From Corallococcus praedator (GTDB lineage Bacteria; Myxococcota; Myxococcia; Myxococcales; Myxococcaceae): DNA of 64,000 bases. The DNA lies in assembly GCF_003612125.1 (NCBI RefSeq), contig NZ_RAWI01000007.1, forward strand, positions 1-64,000, in the 5' to 3' direction. Shown in pieces: positions 30,997 to 39,373 of this stretch. A program made the translations under genes and the position numbers. How positions within the stretch are numbered: the first letter of the stretch is position 1; every line of letters starts with the position of its first letter. The notes beneath the pieces were generated by a model. It was not told the origin of the DNA, did no database searches, and worked only from the letters and a program-made list of their open reading frames with translations.

Positions 30997-33771
30997 ATGA
31001 GATGGGGAAAGCCCGTGGGGCTCGCGTCTTCGCTGAGCCCTTTGTTGATCCTGGCCTGTGTCTGTCTGGCCTCTCCTGCGCATGCGCGCGACTGGTTCGT
31101 CCGAGCAGGCTCCACCAGCGGTGACGGCTCGCGTGAGAAGCCCTTCGCCGATCCCTGGATGGCGCTCGAGCGCGTCGAGGCGAACGACAAGGTGCACGTC
31201 GCCGCTGGCAGGTACTTCGGCAAGCTGGAGAAGGGGAACTGGGTGCTCTCGTTCCCCGGCGTCGAATTGCTCGGGGGCTACGACGCGAACTTCCGGGAGC
31301 GCAACCCCTGGAAGAGCCTGACGGAGCTCACCTGGCGCAAGGGCGCCGCGAACCGGCCGGACATCTCGCTGGCGCGGGTCAGCACCAGCGCCGAGCGCGA
31401 CACCGCCGGCGCCACCATCGATGGCTTCCTCATCGACATGCAGGACTATTACGAATACGCGGGCGAGGGCGGGAACTTCAACCCGATGGCGCTCCTGCGC
31501 AACGGCGCGGTCGACCTCGCGAAGGGCGGCATCCTGCGCAACTGCATGATCGTCAATTCGATCAACGCGGTGCGGACGTCGCCGGGCGCCGTGGTCGAGA
31601 ACAACGTCATCGTGAACTCCCTCTTCGCGGCCGTGAGCGCCAAGGGCGGTGGCGACCACGACCTGCCCGTCACCTTGCGCGACAACACCATCGCCTTCGT
31701 GTGGGCCACCAAGGCCATCGCCGAGGGCGGCACGGAGGGCGCTGGCATCGACGTGACGAACAAGGCGCTCGTGGAGAACAACCTCCTCGTCCACTCCGAC
31801 AACCACGGCGCGCAAATCATCGTGCCCGCGAAGGTGACGTTCCAGAACAACGCCTTCTGGCGCAACCTCTACTCGAACGTCACCTTCTACTTCCAGGGCA
31901 AGAAGTCCTCGCTCGACGACTCGGACATCGCGGAGGCCGAGGATGCCGGCTTCGCCAGGGCGGGCGGCAACATCGCGGTGGACCCGAAGCTCCCGTTCGA
32001 CAACGCCTGGTATGAGAAGTTCACCCGCCGCGCCACGCTGGGGAAGAAGTTCGACGCGAAGGCCTGGGAGGAGACGCGGACCGCCGCGGGCTTCCCCGCG
32101 ACGGGCGAACAGGTTGAGCTCTTCGCGCCTGCGTATCCGCCCCAGGCGGTCGCCGCGCTCATCGCTCCGAAGAACCCCGCGTTGAAGCAGGGGGCCCGCG
32201 TGAAGACGCTCCCGGTGAGCTTCTCCGCGGTCGCGGCGACGACGGTGTCGAAGACCTATGCGAAGGCCGGACTGGACAGCCTCGCCGCGAACCCGAAGGG
32301 CTACGACGGCAAGGACCTCCAGCTCATCGTCGGGGTGCAGGGCGTGGCCAATCCGGACAACGGTCCGCCGGGCACCTCGCGTGAGACGCACAAGGCCGTC
32401 TTCCTCATCGACGCGAAGAACGAGTCCCGCGTCACCGGCTTCTTCAAGAAGGGCACGGCGCTGGAGCGCGCCATCGACGCCATCCCGAACTATGGCTCGG
32501 GTCCACCGCGCGACCTCTTCGTCGTGCGCGGCACCGCGCACTTCCGCGCGGGCGGCTATCCGAAGCACGCCCTCGTCATCGACGCCATCGAACCGTACGA
32601 GAAGGAGGTCGTCGCGTCCGAGCGCCCGAAGGGACGGGACTGGTTCGTGCGCGCCGGTGAGAGCGGGGGCGACGGTTCGCGCGAGAAGCCGTTCCGCGAC
32701 CCCTTCCAGGCCATCGAACAGGCGGGCAGGGGAGACCGCATCCTCGTGGCCACGGGCGAGTACGGCGGAAAGCTGAAGAGCGGCAAGTGGATGGTCGACG
32801 GCAAACAGTACCTGGCACTGCTCGGCGGCTGGGACCGGGACTTCAACAAGCGTGACCCCTGGAACACGCCGAGCCTCTTCTCCTGGCCGTCGGACTCGAA
32901 GACCGCTCCGCAGGGCTATCTGTTTGAAGGCAACGGCGACCACACCGGGCTCATCGTGGATGGCTTCGTCTTCGACCGGCGGACGTTGAACCGCTACGAC
33001 AAGGACGGCTTCATCGACCTGAACACCTCGCCTGACAACGAGCACCTCTGGGTGTCGTCTCCGGAGTCCGTGATTCGCAACTGCACCTTCGTCAACGGCG
33101 CGGGCGCGGCGGTGCGGATGAGCAACGGGGTCACGTTCGAGAACAACCTCGTGGTGAACGTCTTCAACGAAGGCGTCCGCGTCACCGGGGGCTTTGGCAC
33201 GCGGCCGGCCCAGATTCGCGACAACACCTTCCTGTTCGTCTGGAACCGGAACCGCCCGCACCAGGGCTCGTCCTCGACGGGCAGCGGGCTCGCGGTGACG
33301 GGCAATGCCCCGGCGGTGGTGGATGGGAACGTGTTCCAATACATCGACAACTTCGGGGTGAAGTCCGAGTCCCAGCTGAACGAACTCGTGCTCACGAACA
33401 ACGCGTTCTTCCGCAACTGGGCCGCGTTCCGCTCGACGCTGGGAACGCCGCCGCCCACGGTGGATGAGAAGTCGATGCACCTGCTCGCCGACCTCCCCTT
33501 CAAGAAGGCGGAAGGGAACGTGGTGGTGGACGGCGGCTTCGACATCGACCCGGCCTTCTACGCGAGCTGGTTCGCTCGGACCTCGCAGCTGACGGGCCTG
33601 TTCACCCCCGAGGAGTGGAATCAGATCGCCCCCAAGCCGACGGGCGGTGAGGCCGCGAAGCCGGGCGTGGGCCGCGCGCTCGACTGGAAGCAGGCCGCGA
33701 AGCTGTTCCCAAGGAACGCCCAGGTGAAGGGCGCGCGTCTGAAGAAGCTGGAGAGCGGGAGCGACCGATGA
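30997..33771 (+). CDS. secreted right-handed beta-helix protein with internal duplication
   Basis: This 924-residue exported protein has a signal peptide (LSPLLILACVCLASPAHA). Two homologous halves each open DWFVRAG...GDGSREKPF.DP (about residues 29 and 546), followed by an LLGGYDANF/LLGGWDRDF strand and NPW/DPW. Each half continues into parallel beta-helix repeats with NNVIVNS, DNTIAFVW, ENNLLVHSDN and similar Asn-rich turns. These folds usually bind or cleave polysaccharide; no catalytic site could be identified. The ATG at 30997 follows GAGGGGGG. The stop overlaps the next gene's ATG, so they are translated as a pair. Confidence 0.83.
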   Translation: MRWGKPVGLASSLSPLLILACVCLASPAHARDWFVRAGSTSGDGSREKPFADPWMALERVEANDKVHVAAGRYFGKLEKGNWVLSFPGVELLGGYDANFRERNPWKSLTELTWRKGAANRPDISLARVSTSAERDTAGATIDGFLIDMQDYYEYAGEGGNFNPMALLRNGAVDLAKGGILRNCMIVNSINAVRTSPGAVVENNVIVNSLFAAVSAKGGGDHDLPVTLRDNTIAFVWATKAIAEGGTEGAGIDVTNKALVENNLLVHSDNHGAQIIVPAKVTFQNNAFWRNLYSNVTFYFQGKKSSLDDSDIAEAEDAGFARAGGNIAVDPKLPFDNAWYEKFTRRATLGKKFDAKAWEETRTAAGFPATGEQVELFAPAYPPQAVAALIAPKNPALKQGARVKTLPVSFSAVAATTVSKTYAKAGLDSLAANPKGYDGKDLQLIVGVQGVANPDNGPPGTSRETHKAVFLIDAKNESRVTGFFKKGTALERAIDAIPNYGSGPPRDLFVVRGTAHFRAGGYPKHALVIDAIEPYEKEVVASERPKGRDWFVRAGESGGDGSREKPFRDPFQAIEQAGRGDRILVATGEYGGKLKSGKWMVDGKQYLALLGGWDRDFNKRDPWNTPSLFSWPSDSKTAPQGYLFEGNGDHTGLIVDGFVFDRRTLNRYDKDGFIDLNTSPDNEHLWVSSPESVIRNCTFVNGAGAAVRMSNGVTFENNLVVNVFNEGVRVTGGFGTRPAQIRDNTFLFVWNRNRPHQGSSSTGSGLAVTGNAPAVVDGNVFQYIDNFGVKSESQLNELVLTNNAFFRNWAAFRSTLGTPPPTVDEKSMHLLADLPFKKAEGNVVVDGGFDIDPAFYASWFARTSQLTGLFTPEEWNQIAPKPTGGEAAKPGVGRALDWKQAAKLFPRNAQVKGARLKKLESGSDR

Positions 33772-35888
33772 AGAAGATCCTGAACGTGGTGGTGTTCTCG
33801 CTCCTCGTCGCCGCGCCCGCGTGGGCGGATGAAGTCGATGACCGGGTGCGTGCGATTGACGACAACCTCTCCCGCATCAAGGACAAGCTCGATGGCATCG
33901 TCTCGGATTCGAGCTCCAGCGACATCGACTCCGCCCTCGACTACCTGAACACGGTCAAGAGCGAGGTCGACCGGCTCAAGTCGCTCGACCCGCAGAGCGA
34001 CCCAGGCAAGTCGATGGTCTATTACTACCCGGACTGGATTCCGAAGTTCCGGGAGTCGGCGCAGGCCTTGAAGCGGATGAAGGACTTCCAGGTGAAGGCG
34101 GACGAGTCCCGTCTGGCCGAGCGCTGCACGGAGGCGGACCGGAACCTGAAGGCGTTCATGCAGAACTTCGTCGAGCGCAAGGACCCGAACGGGGTCTCAA
34201 AGATCTCCGACGAAGTGGAGAAGATCGGGCGCCAATACTCCGACGAATACAAACGCATGCAGGAGGTCCACGGTGAGATGGACCGCGCGCGGGGGTACGC
34301 CAGGTACTTCTCCGAGTCCCAGGGCCGCTGGTCGGACGTGAAGGGCGAACTCCACGACGGGGTGAGCGACATCTGGGACCGCTGGACGCGCCGGATGGAC
34401 GAGACGAAGACGAAGTGTCAGGAGCTGGCCCGGGGCCGCGACGCCGACGCCGTGAAGGACGCGCTCGCGAAGCTCGGCGACAGCAGTCGCGCACGCCGGG
34501 AGATCACCGAGAGAATCCATCAGGCGCTCGACCAGGCCAGCAACGTCCTGTCGGGCGCCGGCGCGCGCACCGGCACGTCGGAGCTGGACTCCGCGCTCGG
34601 CTCCAGCACGGAGGTCGCCACGCAGCTTGATCAGCTCCGCAACATGCGCGGCGAGGACGACACCGCGAAGCGGATGACCGACGTCTGGCCGGACAAGAAC
34701 AAGGAGTTCCGCCGGTCGGTGGAACTGCTGAAGCAGGTGAAGGCGCAGCAGTTCTCCTTCGACGGGATTCCGGTGGCGTGCAAGACGACCGAGGACCAGC
34801 TCATGGGCACGGTGCGGGCCTACCTGGGGGCCCTGGACGACGCGGACGAGGGCGTCAAGGTCGTCACCGAGCGGTCCGAGCGGTTCGCCACGGAGACGCG
34901 CCAGCAGCTTGATGCCGCGGAGCGCAAGTACTCGGAGCAGGAGCGGCTCCTGGAGGAGGCGAAGCGCTTCGCGTTCGACGAAGGGCGCTGGCGGACGGTC
35001 CGCGACCGCGTCCAGGAAACCGCGGTCGCCATGCAGCGACACATGCGGACCCGGCTGGATGAGTCGAAGGTCGCGTGCGGCAAGCTCTCGCAGGGCACCA
35101 ACAACCCGGACATCGTGAATGCGCTCAAGGTGCTCAGGGACCGCGACCTGCTGGTGAAGACGACCCTGGAGCGTGTCGCCCGGGACTACGAGGAATGGAA
35201 GAAGGAGCGCCGGGGGCTGAAGCCCGGCGGACGGTTCCGCCAGGAGAACGCGGACAAGCTGCTCCAGGCCTTCTGCGACCAGGACGAGTACCAGCTCGCC
35301 GACCGCGTGCAGCGCGTCGCCGACGAGGTGGCGTCCGTGATGGGGAACCTGCAACGCCAGTACCTCGACCGGCTCAAGCGCCTGCAGGAGGACGTGAAGG
35401 CCGTGGAGTCCACCAAGAACCCGACGCTCAAGGCCGAGGTGAACCGCCAGAAGCGGAACATGGCCGCGACCTACAAGCGACTCGAGGATGCGGGGAACCT
35501 GGGCATCCTGCGTGGCAGGAACAACCCCATGGTGAACATGTACCTGGAGAACGGAAACAAGAAGCACCTCGCGTACCAGACTGGCTGCACGGCGATGGAG
35601 TACGAGATTCCGGGAGGCCGGATTGACTGCGTGAACGTCTCGGACGGCTCCTGCGAGGTCATTGAAATCAAGCCCAACAGCTCCTCCGGGCGCAGCGCGG
35701 GCGAGGCGCAGATCGCCAGCCGGAAGTCCGTCCTGGAAGACCTGCACAGGAACAACAGGCTTGGGGGCCTGATGCAGCGCTGCGTGAAGGATGGCAGCCT
35801 GAACATCCGGTACTCGGTGAGGTACTACGAGTACTGCCCCGTGGGGATCGCCCACATCGACGTGCAGTCGGAGGACCCCGACGAGTAG
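33768..35888 (+). CDS. secreted coiled-coil protein with candidate PD-(D/E)xK nuclease end
   Basis: This 706-residue protein starts with a signal peptide (MKKILNVVVFSLLVAAPAWA). Most of it (about 25-575) is charged helix suited to long coiled coils, and the LDESKVACGKL and MDETKTKCQEL segments suggest an internal repeat. The C-terminal 120 residues differ: they include RIDCVNVSDGSCEVIEIKPN (Asp620, Glu633, Lys635), a D...ExK arrangement typical of restriction-endonuclease-fold domains in toxins. That assignment is inference from the motif only. ATGA overlap couples it to the beta-helix gene. Confidence 0.78.
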   Translation: MKKILNVVVFSLLVAAPAWADEVDDRVRAIDDNLSRIKDKLDGIVSDSSSSDIDSALDYLNTVKSEVDRLKSLDPQSDPGKSMVYYYPDWIPKFRESAQALKRMKDFQVKADESRLAERCTEADRNLKAFMQNFVERKDPNGVSKISDEVEKIGRQYSDEYKRMQEVHGEMDRARGYARYFSESQGRWSDVKGELHDGVSDIWDRWTRRMDETKTKCQELARGRDADAVKDALAKLGDSSRARREITERIHQALDQASNVLSGAGARTGTSELDSALGSSTEVATQLDQLRNMRGEDDTAKRMTDVWPDKNKEFRRSVELLKQVKAQQFSFDGIPVACKTTEDQLMGTVRAYLGALDDADEGVKVVTERSERFATETRQQLDAAERKYSEQERLLEEAKRFAFDEGRWRTVRDRVQETAVAMQRHMRTRLDESKVACGKLSQGTNNPDIVNALKVLRDRDLLVKTTLERVARDYEEWKKERRGLKPGGRFRQENADKLLQAFCDQDEYQLADRVQRVADEVASVMGNLQRQYLDRLKRLQEDVKAVESTKNPTLKAEVNRQKRNMAATYKRLEDAGNLGILRGRNNPMVNMYLENGNKKHLAYQTGCTAMEYEIPGGRIDCVNVSDGSCEVIEIKPNSSSGRSAGEAQIASRKSVLEDLHRNNRLGGLMQRCVKDGSLNIRYSVRYYEYCPVGIAHIDVQSEDPDE

Positions 35889-35936
35889 GGCGCTGTCCGT
35901 CGCGGGTGACGCGAACAATTCACGGTCGGGAACGTC

Positions 35937-35964
35937 CCCGGCCCGGATAGGTTTCCGGGCCGGG
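35937..35964 (+). terminator. hairpin overlapping the next ribosome site
   Basis: An 11-bp perfect stem CCCGGCCCGGA / TCCGGGCCGGG (6-nt loop) follows the coiled-coil gene. Its 3' arm runs into the GGGAGG ribosome site of the TTG-start hydrolase gene, so it could both end transcription and mask translation. Confidence 0.6.
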
Positions 35965-35976
35965 AGGCGTCCACCC

Positions 35977-37485
35977 TTGCGCATCGAGTCCATCCAGCCG
36001 CTGTTGCGAATCCTCGCCCTGGTCCTCGTCACCACGGAAGCCCACGCCGCCGGGGCGGGTTCGCCCAGGGCGGGCGAAATCATCACGGAGGCCGGCTCGA
36101 CGAAGACGGCGCAAGGCGAGACGGTCCAGTACGAATTGGGCACCTTGTTCGTGCCGGAGAACCGAGCGGTCGCGAACAGCCGGCTCATTGGCGTGGGCTT
36201 CGCTCGCATCAAGGCGGCGCGGCCCACCGGGGCTCCTCCCATCTTCATCCTCCCGGGAGGCCCCGCGCGCAGCTACCTCAACGCCTTCACGGACGAGGAT
36301 GCCGCCGCGAAGAAGCAACTGGCGGGCGTGTTTCCCTTCACCGCCGCCGGGGATGTGGTCGTCATGGACCAGCGCGGCTATTCGAAGCGCGGAGAGGAAT
36401 TGCTGGTGGCGCGTCCACGCCAGCCCCTGGACCGGCCGCGAACCCTGGCGGCGGATGCCGCGGAGCTGGTGACGCTGGCCCGGGACGCGATGGCGGCGCA
36501 TCCCGACAAGGACCTTGCCGGGTACACCATCGTCCAGTGCGCGGAAGACGTGAACGACCTGCGCCGGGCGCTGGGCTACGAGCAGCTCACCTTGTCCGGT
36601 CAGAGCTTCGGCTCCCAGTGGAGCTTCGCCGTGATGAAGCTCCATCCGGAGATCGTGGCGCGCGCCTGGCTCTCCGGCGTGGAGCCGCTCGACAACGCCT
36701 TCGACATGCCGTCGCACGTCTTCGCGGTCCTGCAACGGATTGCCTGGGACGCGGACCGGGCTCCTGAACTGGCCCCCTGGCTGCCCAGGGGAGGCGTCAT
36801 GGAGGCCGTGCGCGCCGTCCACGCACGGCTCGCCAGCGGGCCGCTCCGGGTGAAGGTCAAGGACGCGGCGACGGGCAGGGAGCGCACCGTGGTGCTGGGC
36901 CTGGAGGACTTCCGGGCCTCGCTGCTGATGCCCCCGGAGGCCTGGCCCGCGTTCGTGCTCTCCCTCTACCACCGGCACTACGACGACTGGGCACGGGCGG
37001 TCCTCCAGGAGCGGCAGGCAGAGGGCTCACCGGTCCGCCTCATCGCCCCGTTGATCGACAGCAGCCTGGGCGTGTCCGCGCAACGTGCGCACCTGCTGCG
37101 GACCGACTCGGGCACGGAGGCCCTGGGCATGACGGACTTCGACGCGCTCATCGCCTCCGCGGACGCGTGGCCGACGCCTCCCATGGAGGACTCGCTGCGG
37201 CTGCCGGTCCCCAGCCCCATCCCCGTGCTCTTCTTCCACGGGGACTGGGACACCTCCACGCCCATCGACAACACGCTGGGCGTGCTGCCGTACTTTCCCA
37301 ACGGCCGGGCCCTGCTGGTCCACCGGGGCGTGCACCACACCCGCGCGCCGGTGTTCGAACAGCACCCCGAAATCCTCCCGCGGGTCATCGCCTTCCTGAA
37401 GACAGGGGACACGCGCGACTTCCCGGTCAACGTGTCGCTGCCCGTCCCCACGTTCCAGAAACCGTCGTTCACTCCGGGCCAGTAG
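35977..37485 (+). CDS. exported alpha/beta hydrolase
   Basis: This 502-residue protein is a secreted tripeptidyl-peptidase/proline-iminopeptidase-like hydrolase. It has a leader (LLRILALVLVTTEAHA), an oxyanion region PPIFILPGGPARS, VVVMDQRGYSKRG, the nucleophile elbow LSGQSFGSQW, an acid in LFFHGDWDTSTP, and the catalytic His in VHRGVHHTRAPV. The fold and layout match S33-type peptidases. The TTG at 35977 has GGGAGG nine bases upstream; no ATG is available before the leader. Confidence 0.88.
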   Translation: MRIESIQPLLRILALVLVTTEAHAAGAGSPRAGEIITEAGSTKTAQGETVQYELGTLFVPENRAVANSRLIGVGFARIKAARPTGAPPIFILPGGPARSYLNAFTDEDAAAKKQLAGVFPFTAAGDVVVMDQRGYSKRGEELLVARPRQPLDRPRTLAADAAELVTLARDAMAAHPDKDLAGYTIVQCAEDVNDLRRALGYEQLTLSGQSFGSQWSFAVMKLHPEIVARAWLSGVEPLDNAFDMPSHVFAVLQRIAWDADRAPELAPWLPRGGVMEAVRAVHARLASGPLRVKVKDAATGRERTVVLGLEDFRASLLMPPEAWPAFVLSLYHRHYDDWARAVLQERQAEGSPVRLIAPLIDSSLGVSAQRAHLLRTDSGTEALGMTDFDALIASADAWPTPPMEDSLRLPVPSPIPVLFFHGDWDTSTPIDNTLGVLPYFPNGRALLVHRGVHHTRAPVFEQHPEILPRVIAFLKTGDTRDFPVNVSLPVPTFQKPSFTPGQ

Positions 37486-37506
37486 CACCCGCACGTGGGA
37501 CATGCA

Positions 37507-37532
37507 GGCGCGGACGGCTGCCGGTCCGCGCC
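37507..37532. terminator. hairpin between convergent genes
   Basis: A 9-bp inverted repeat GGCGCGGAC / GTCCGCGCC with an 8-nt loop lies in the gap between the hydrolase and the lipoprotein genes that converge here. Confidence 0.6.
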
Positions 37533-37549
37533 CGCAGGCTTGCTTCAAC

Positions 37550-39175
37550 TCAAGGCACGGTCACGGTGACGGGGTTGCTGCGCCGGGTATTGCCCGCGCG
37601 GTCCGTGGCGACGGCGACAATCACGTGCGTGCCGGACTTGCCCGTGGTGTCCCAGGTCTTCGTGTACGGCGCCGTGGTCGCGTAGGGCGTGAGGTTCACG
37701 CCGTCGACCTCGAAGATGACGTAGGCCATCGCCTGGCTGTCGCTCGCGGAGGCCGCCAGCGTGACGACGCCGCTGACCACCGCGCCGTTGGCCGGCGAGG
37801 TGATGTTCGACACGGACGGCTTCGCGTTGTCCACGATGAGCGACCGGGTGTTGGTGACGGACGCGTTGCCCGCGGCGTCGGTCGCCTGGAAGCCGATGTT
37901 GTAGGCGCGGTTGCCCAGCACCAGCGTGTTCCACGAGATGGAATAGAGGGTGCCGGAGACGGTGGGATTCGACGTCAGCACGGACCCGTCTTGGAAGACC
38001 CGCGCCAGGGCCACGGGAGCGCCGCCCTGCAGGGCCACCGTCCACGACACGGTGATGTTGCCGCGCACGTAGTTCTGGTTGGTGGGGTTGTACTGGGGCG
38101 CGCCCGTGAGGATGAGCGGGGGATTGTTGTCCACCGTGACGTTCACCGCGCTGGAGGTGCCGCTGTTGCCGGCGGCGTCGAAGGCCTGGGCCGTCAGCGA
38201 ATGCACCCCCGCCATCACGGACGCCGTGTTCCAGGACGCGGAGAACGGCGCCGTGGACGAAGAGCCGATGAGCGAGGTGCCGTCGAAGAAGTCCACGCGG
38301 GCGACGCCCACGTCGTCGGTGGCGTTCGCGGTGACGGTCACGGTGGAGCGCACATAACCACCCTCGACCGGCGCGGTGAGCTCCGCGGTGGGCGCCTGGG
38401 TGTCGTCGTCCAGCAGGGTGACCGGGTCGGTGGCGCGACGGGTCGCATCCGTGGGGAGCGGGTCGGCCGCGCTGACGGTGGCCCGTCCCGTCCCGGTCGT
38501 GAAGCCATCGGTGATGGCCTGGAGCGCGCTGTTGAACGCCTCGGTGCCGGGCGTCAGCCGCGCCAGTGCGTTCCAGCGCTGCGCCTGCGCGAGCACGTCC
38601 ACGGGCGTCCGCGCGGGCAGCTCGTACGCGAGGGTGACGGTGCGGTCCAGCGGCTTGCCGCTCGCATCGAGCACGTCGAAGACGAAGTGACCCTCACCGG
38701 CGGTGCCCCGCGACACGTCGCGCAGGTCCATGCGGTTGGCGATGGCCCGCAGGCGCAGGGGCGACCGCGTCAGGTCCAGCTTCCCGTCGGTGCGCGTCGG
38801 CCAGTCCCAGGCGACCTGGGAGAGCTCCCGCGCGAACAGGTCCCGCACGAAGTCCTCGGGCGCCACGGACCCGCTCATCCGCGCCACCAGCCGACCGAAG
38901 CTCCATGCACCCTCCGCGGTGCTCCCATCCGCGGGCAGCGCGCCGGACCACGTGGTGCGAAGCGTGTCGTTCACGACGCCCGGGTCCTGGATGACCAGCG
39001 CCTGTTCCGGGGCGATGGCGGACGGGGTGCGTTCCAGGGAGGCCTTCGCCTCGAGGACCTGGGACGGGGTGTTCTCCGGCGTGCCCTGGACCTCACCGCA
39101 GCTGGCGGAGGCCAGTGCGCCCGCACCGACGAGCGCGATGGCGATGCCACGGGTGCCTCTCGAAACGATTCTCAT
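37550..39175 (-). CDS. large lipoprotein with Ig-like (Big-type) domains
   Basis: This 541-residue protein has a lipoprotein signal ending ASASC (Cys about 26). The first half is globular, with DLTRSPLRLRAIANRMDLRD, a segment found in many myxobacterial surface proteins. From about residue 255 come three Ig-like repeats with the pattern V.VTANATDDVGVARVDFFDG, SWNTASVMAGVHSLTAQAFDAAGN and related copies, ending VTVTVP. These repeats probably serve as stalks in surface adhesion. The ATG at 39175 places the leader correctly. Confidence 0.82.
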   Translation of the reverse strand: MRIVSRGTRGIAIALVGAGALASASCGEVQGTPENTPSQVLEAKASLERTPSAIAPEQALVIQDPGVVNDTLRTTWSGALPADGSTAEGAWSFGRLVARMSGSVAPEDFVRDLFARELSQVAWDWPTRTDGKLDLTRSPLRLRAIANRMDLRDVSRGTAGEGHFVFDVLDASGKPLDRTVTLAYELPARTPVDVLAQAQRWNALARLTPGTEAFNSALQAITDGFTTGTGRATVSAADPLPTDATRRATDPVTLLDDDTQAPTAELTAPVEGGYVRSTVTVTANATDDVGVARVDFFDGTSLIGSSSTAPFSASWNTASVMAGVHSLTAQAFDAAGNSGTSSAVNVTVDNNPPLILTGAPQYNPTNQNYVRGNITVSWTVALQGGAPVALARVFQDGSVLTSNPTVSGTLYSISWNTLVLGNRAYNIGFQATDAAGNASVTNTRSLIVDNAKPSVSNITSPANGAVVSGVVTLAASASDSQAMAYVIFEVDGVNLTPYATTAPYTKTWDTTGKSGTHVIVAVATDRAGNTRRSNPVTVTVP

Positions 39176-39373
39176 GTGGGTTTCCTTGGGGAACGGGCGC
39201 CCGCGTGGGGGTGGAGCACCCGTGACGAAAGACATATCAAATCCTGCCTTTCGCTGGCTCCCAGGAACTTCAAGAGAAAGAGCTTGTAACTCCAACTGCT
39301 CGGGCACGTCGCGCTTTCAAGAAAAGAGGGTGGGGCTGCCGCGACGGCCGGGCTCTGTTGGGGGTAGTCTCCG

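Noticed and set aside
30919-33480. An 853-codon minus-strand open frame under the beta-helix gene
   Set aside because: It is a shadow of the coding strand's GC-rich third positions and has no recognisable protein.
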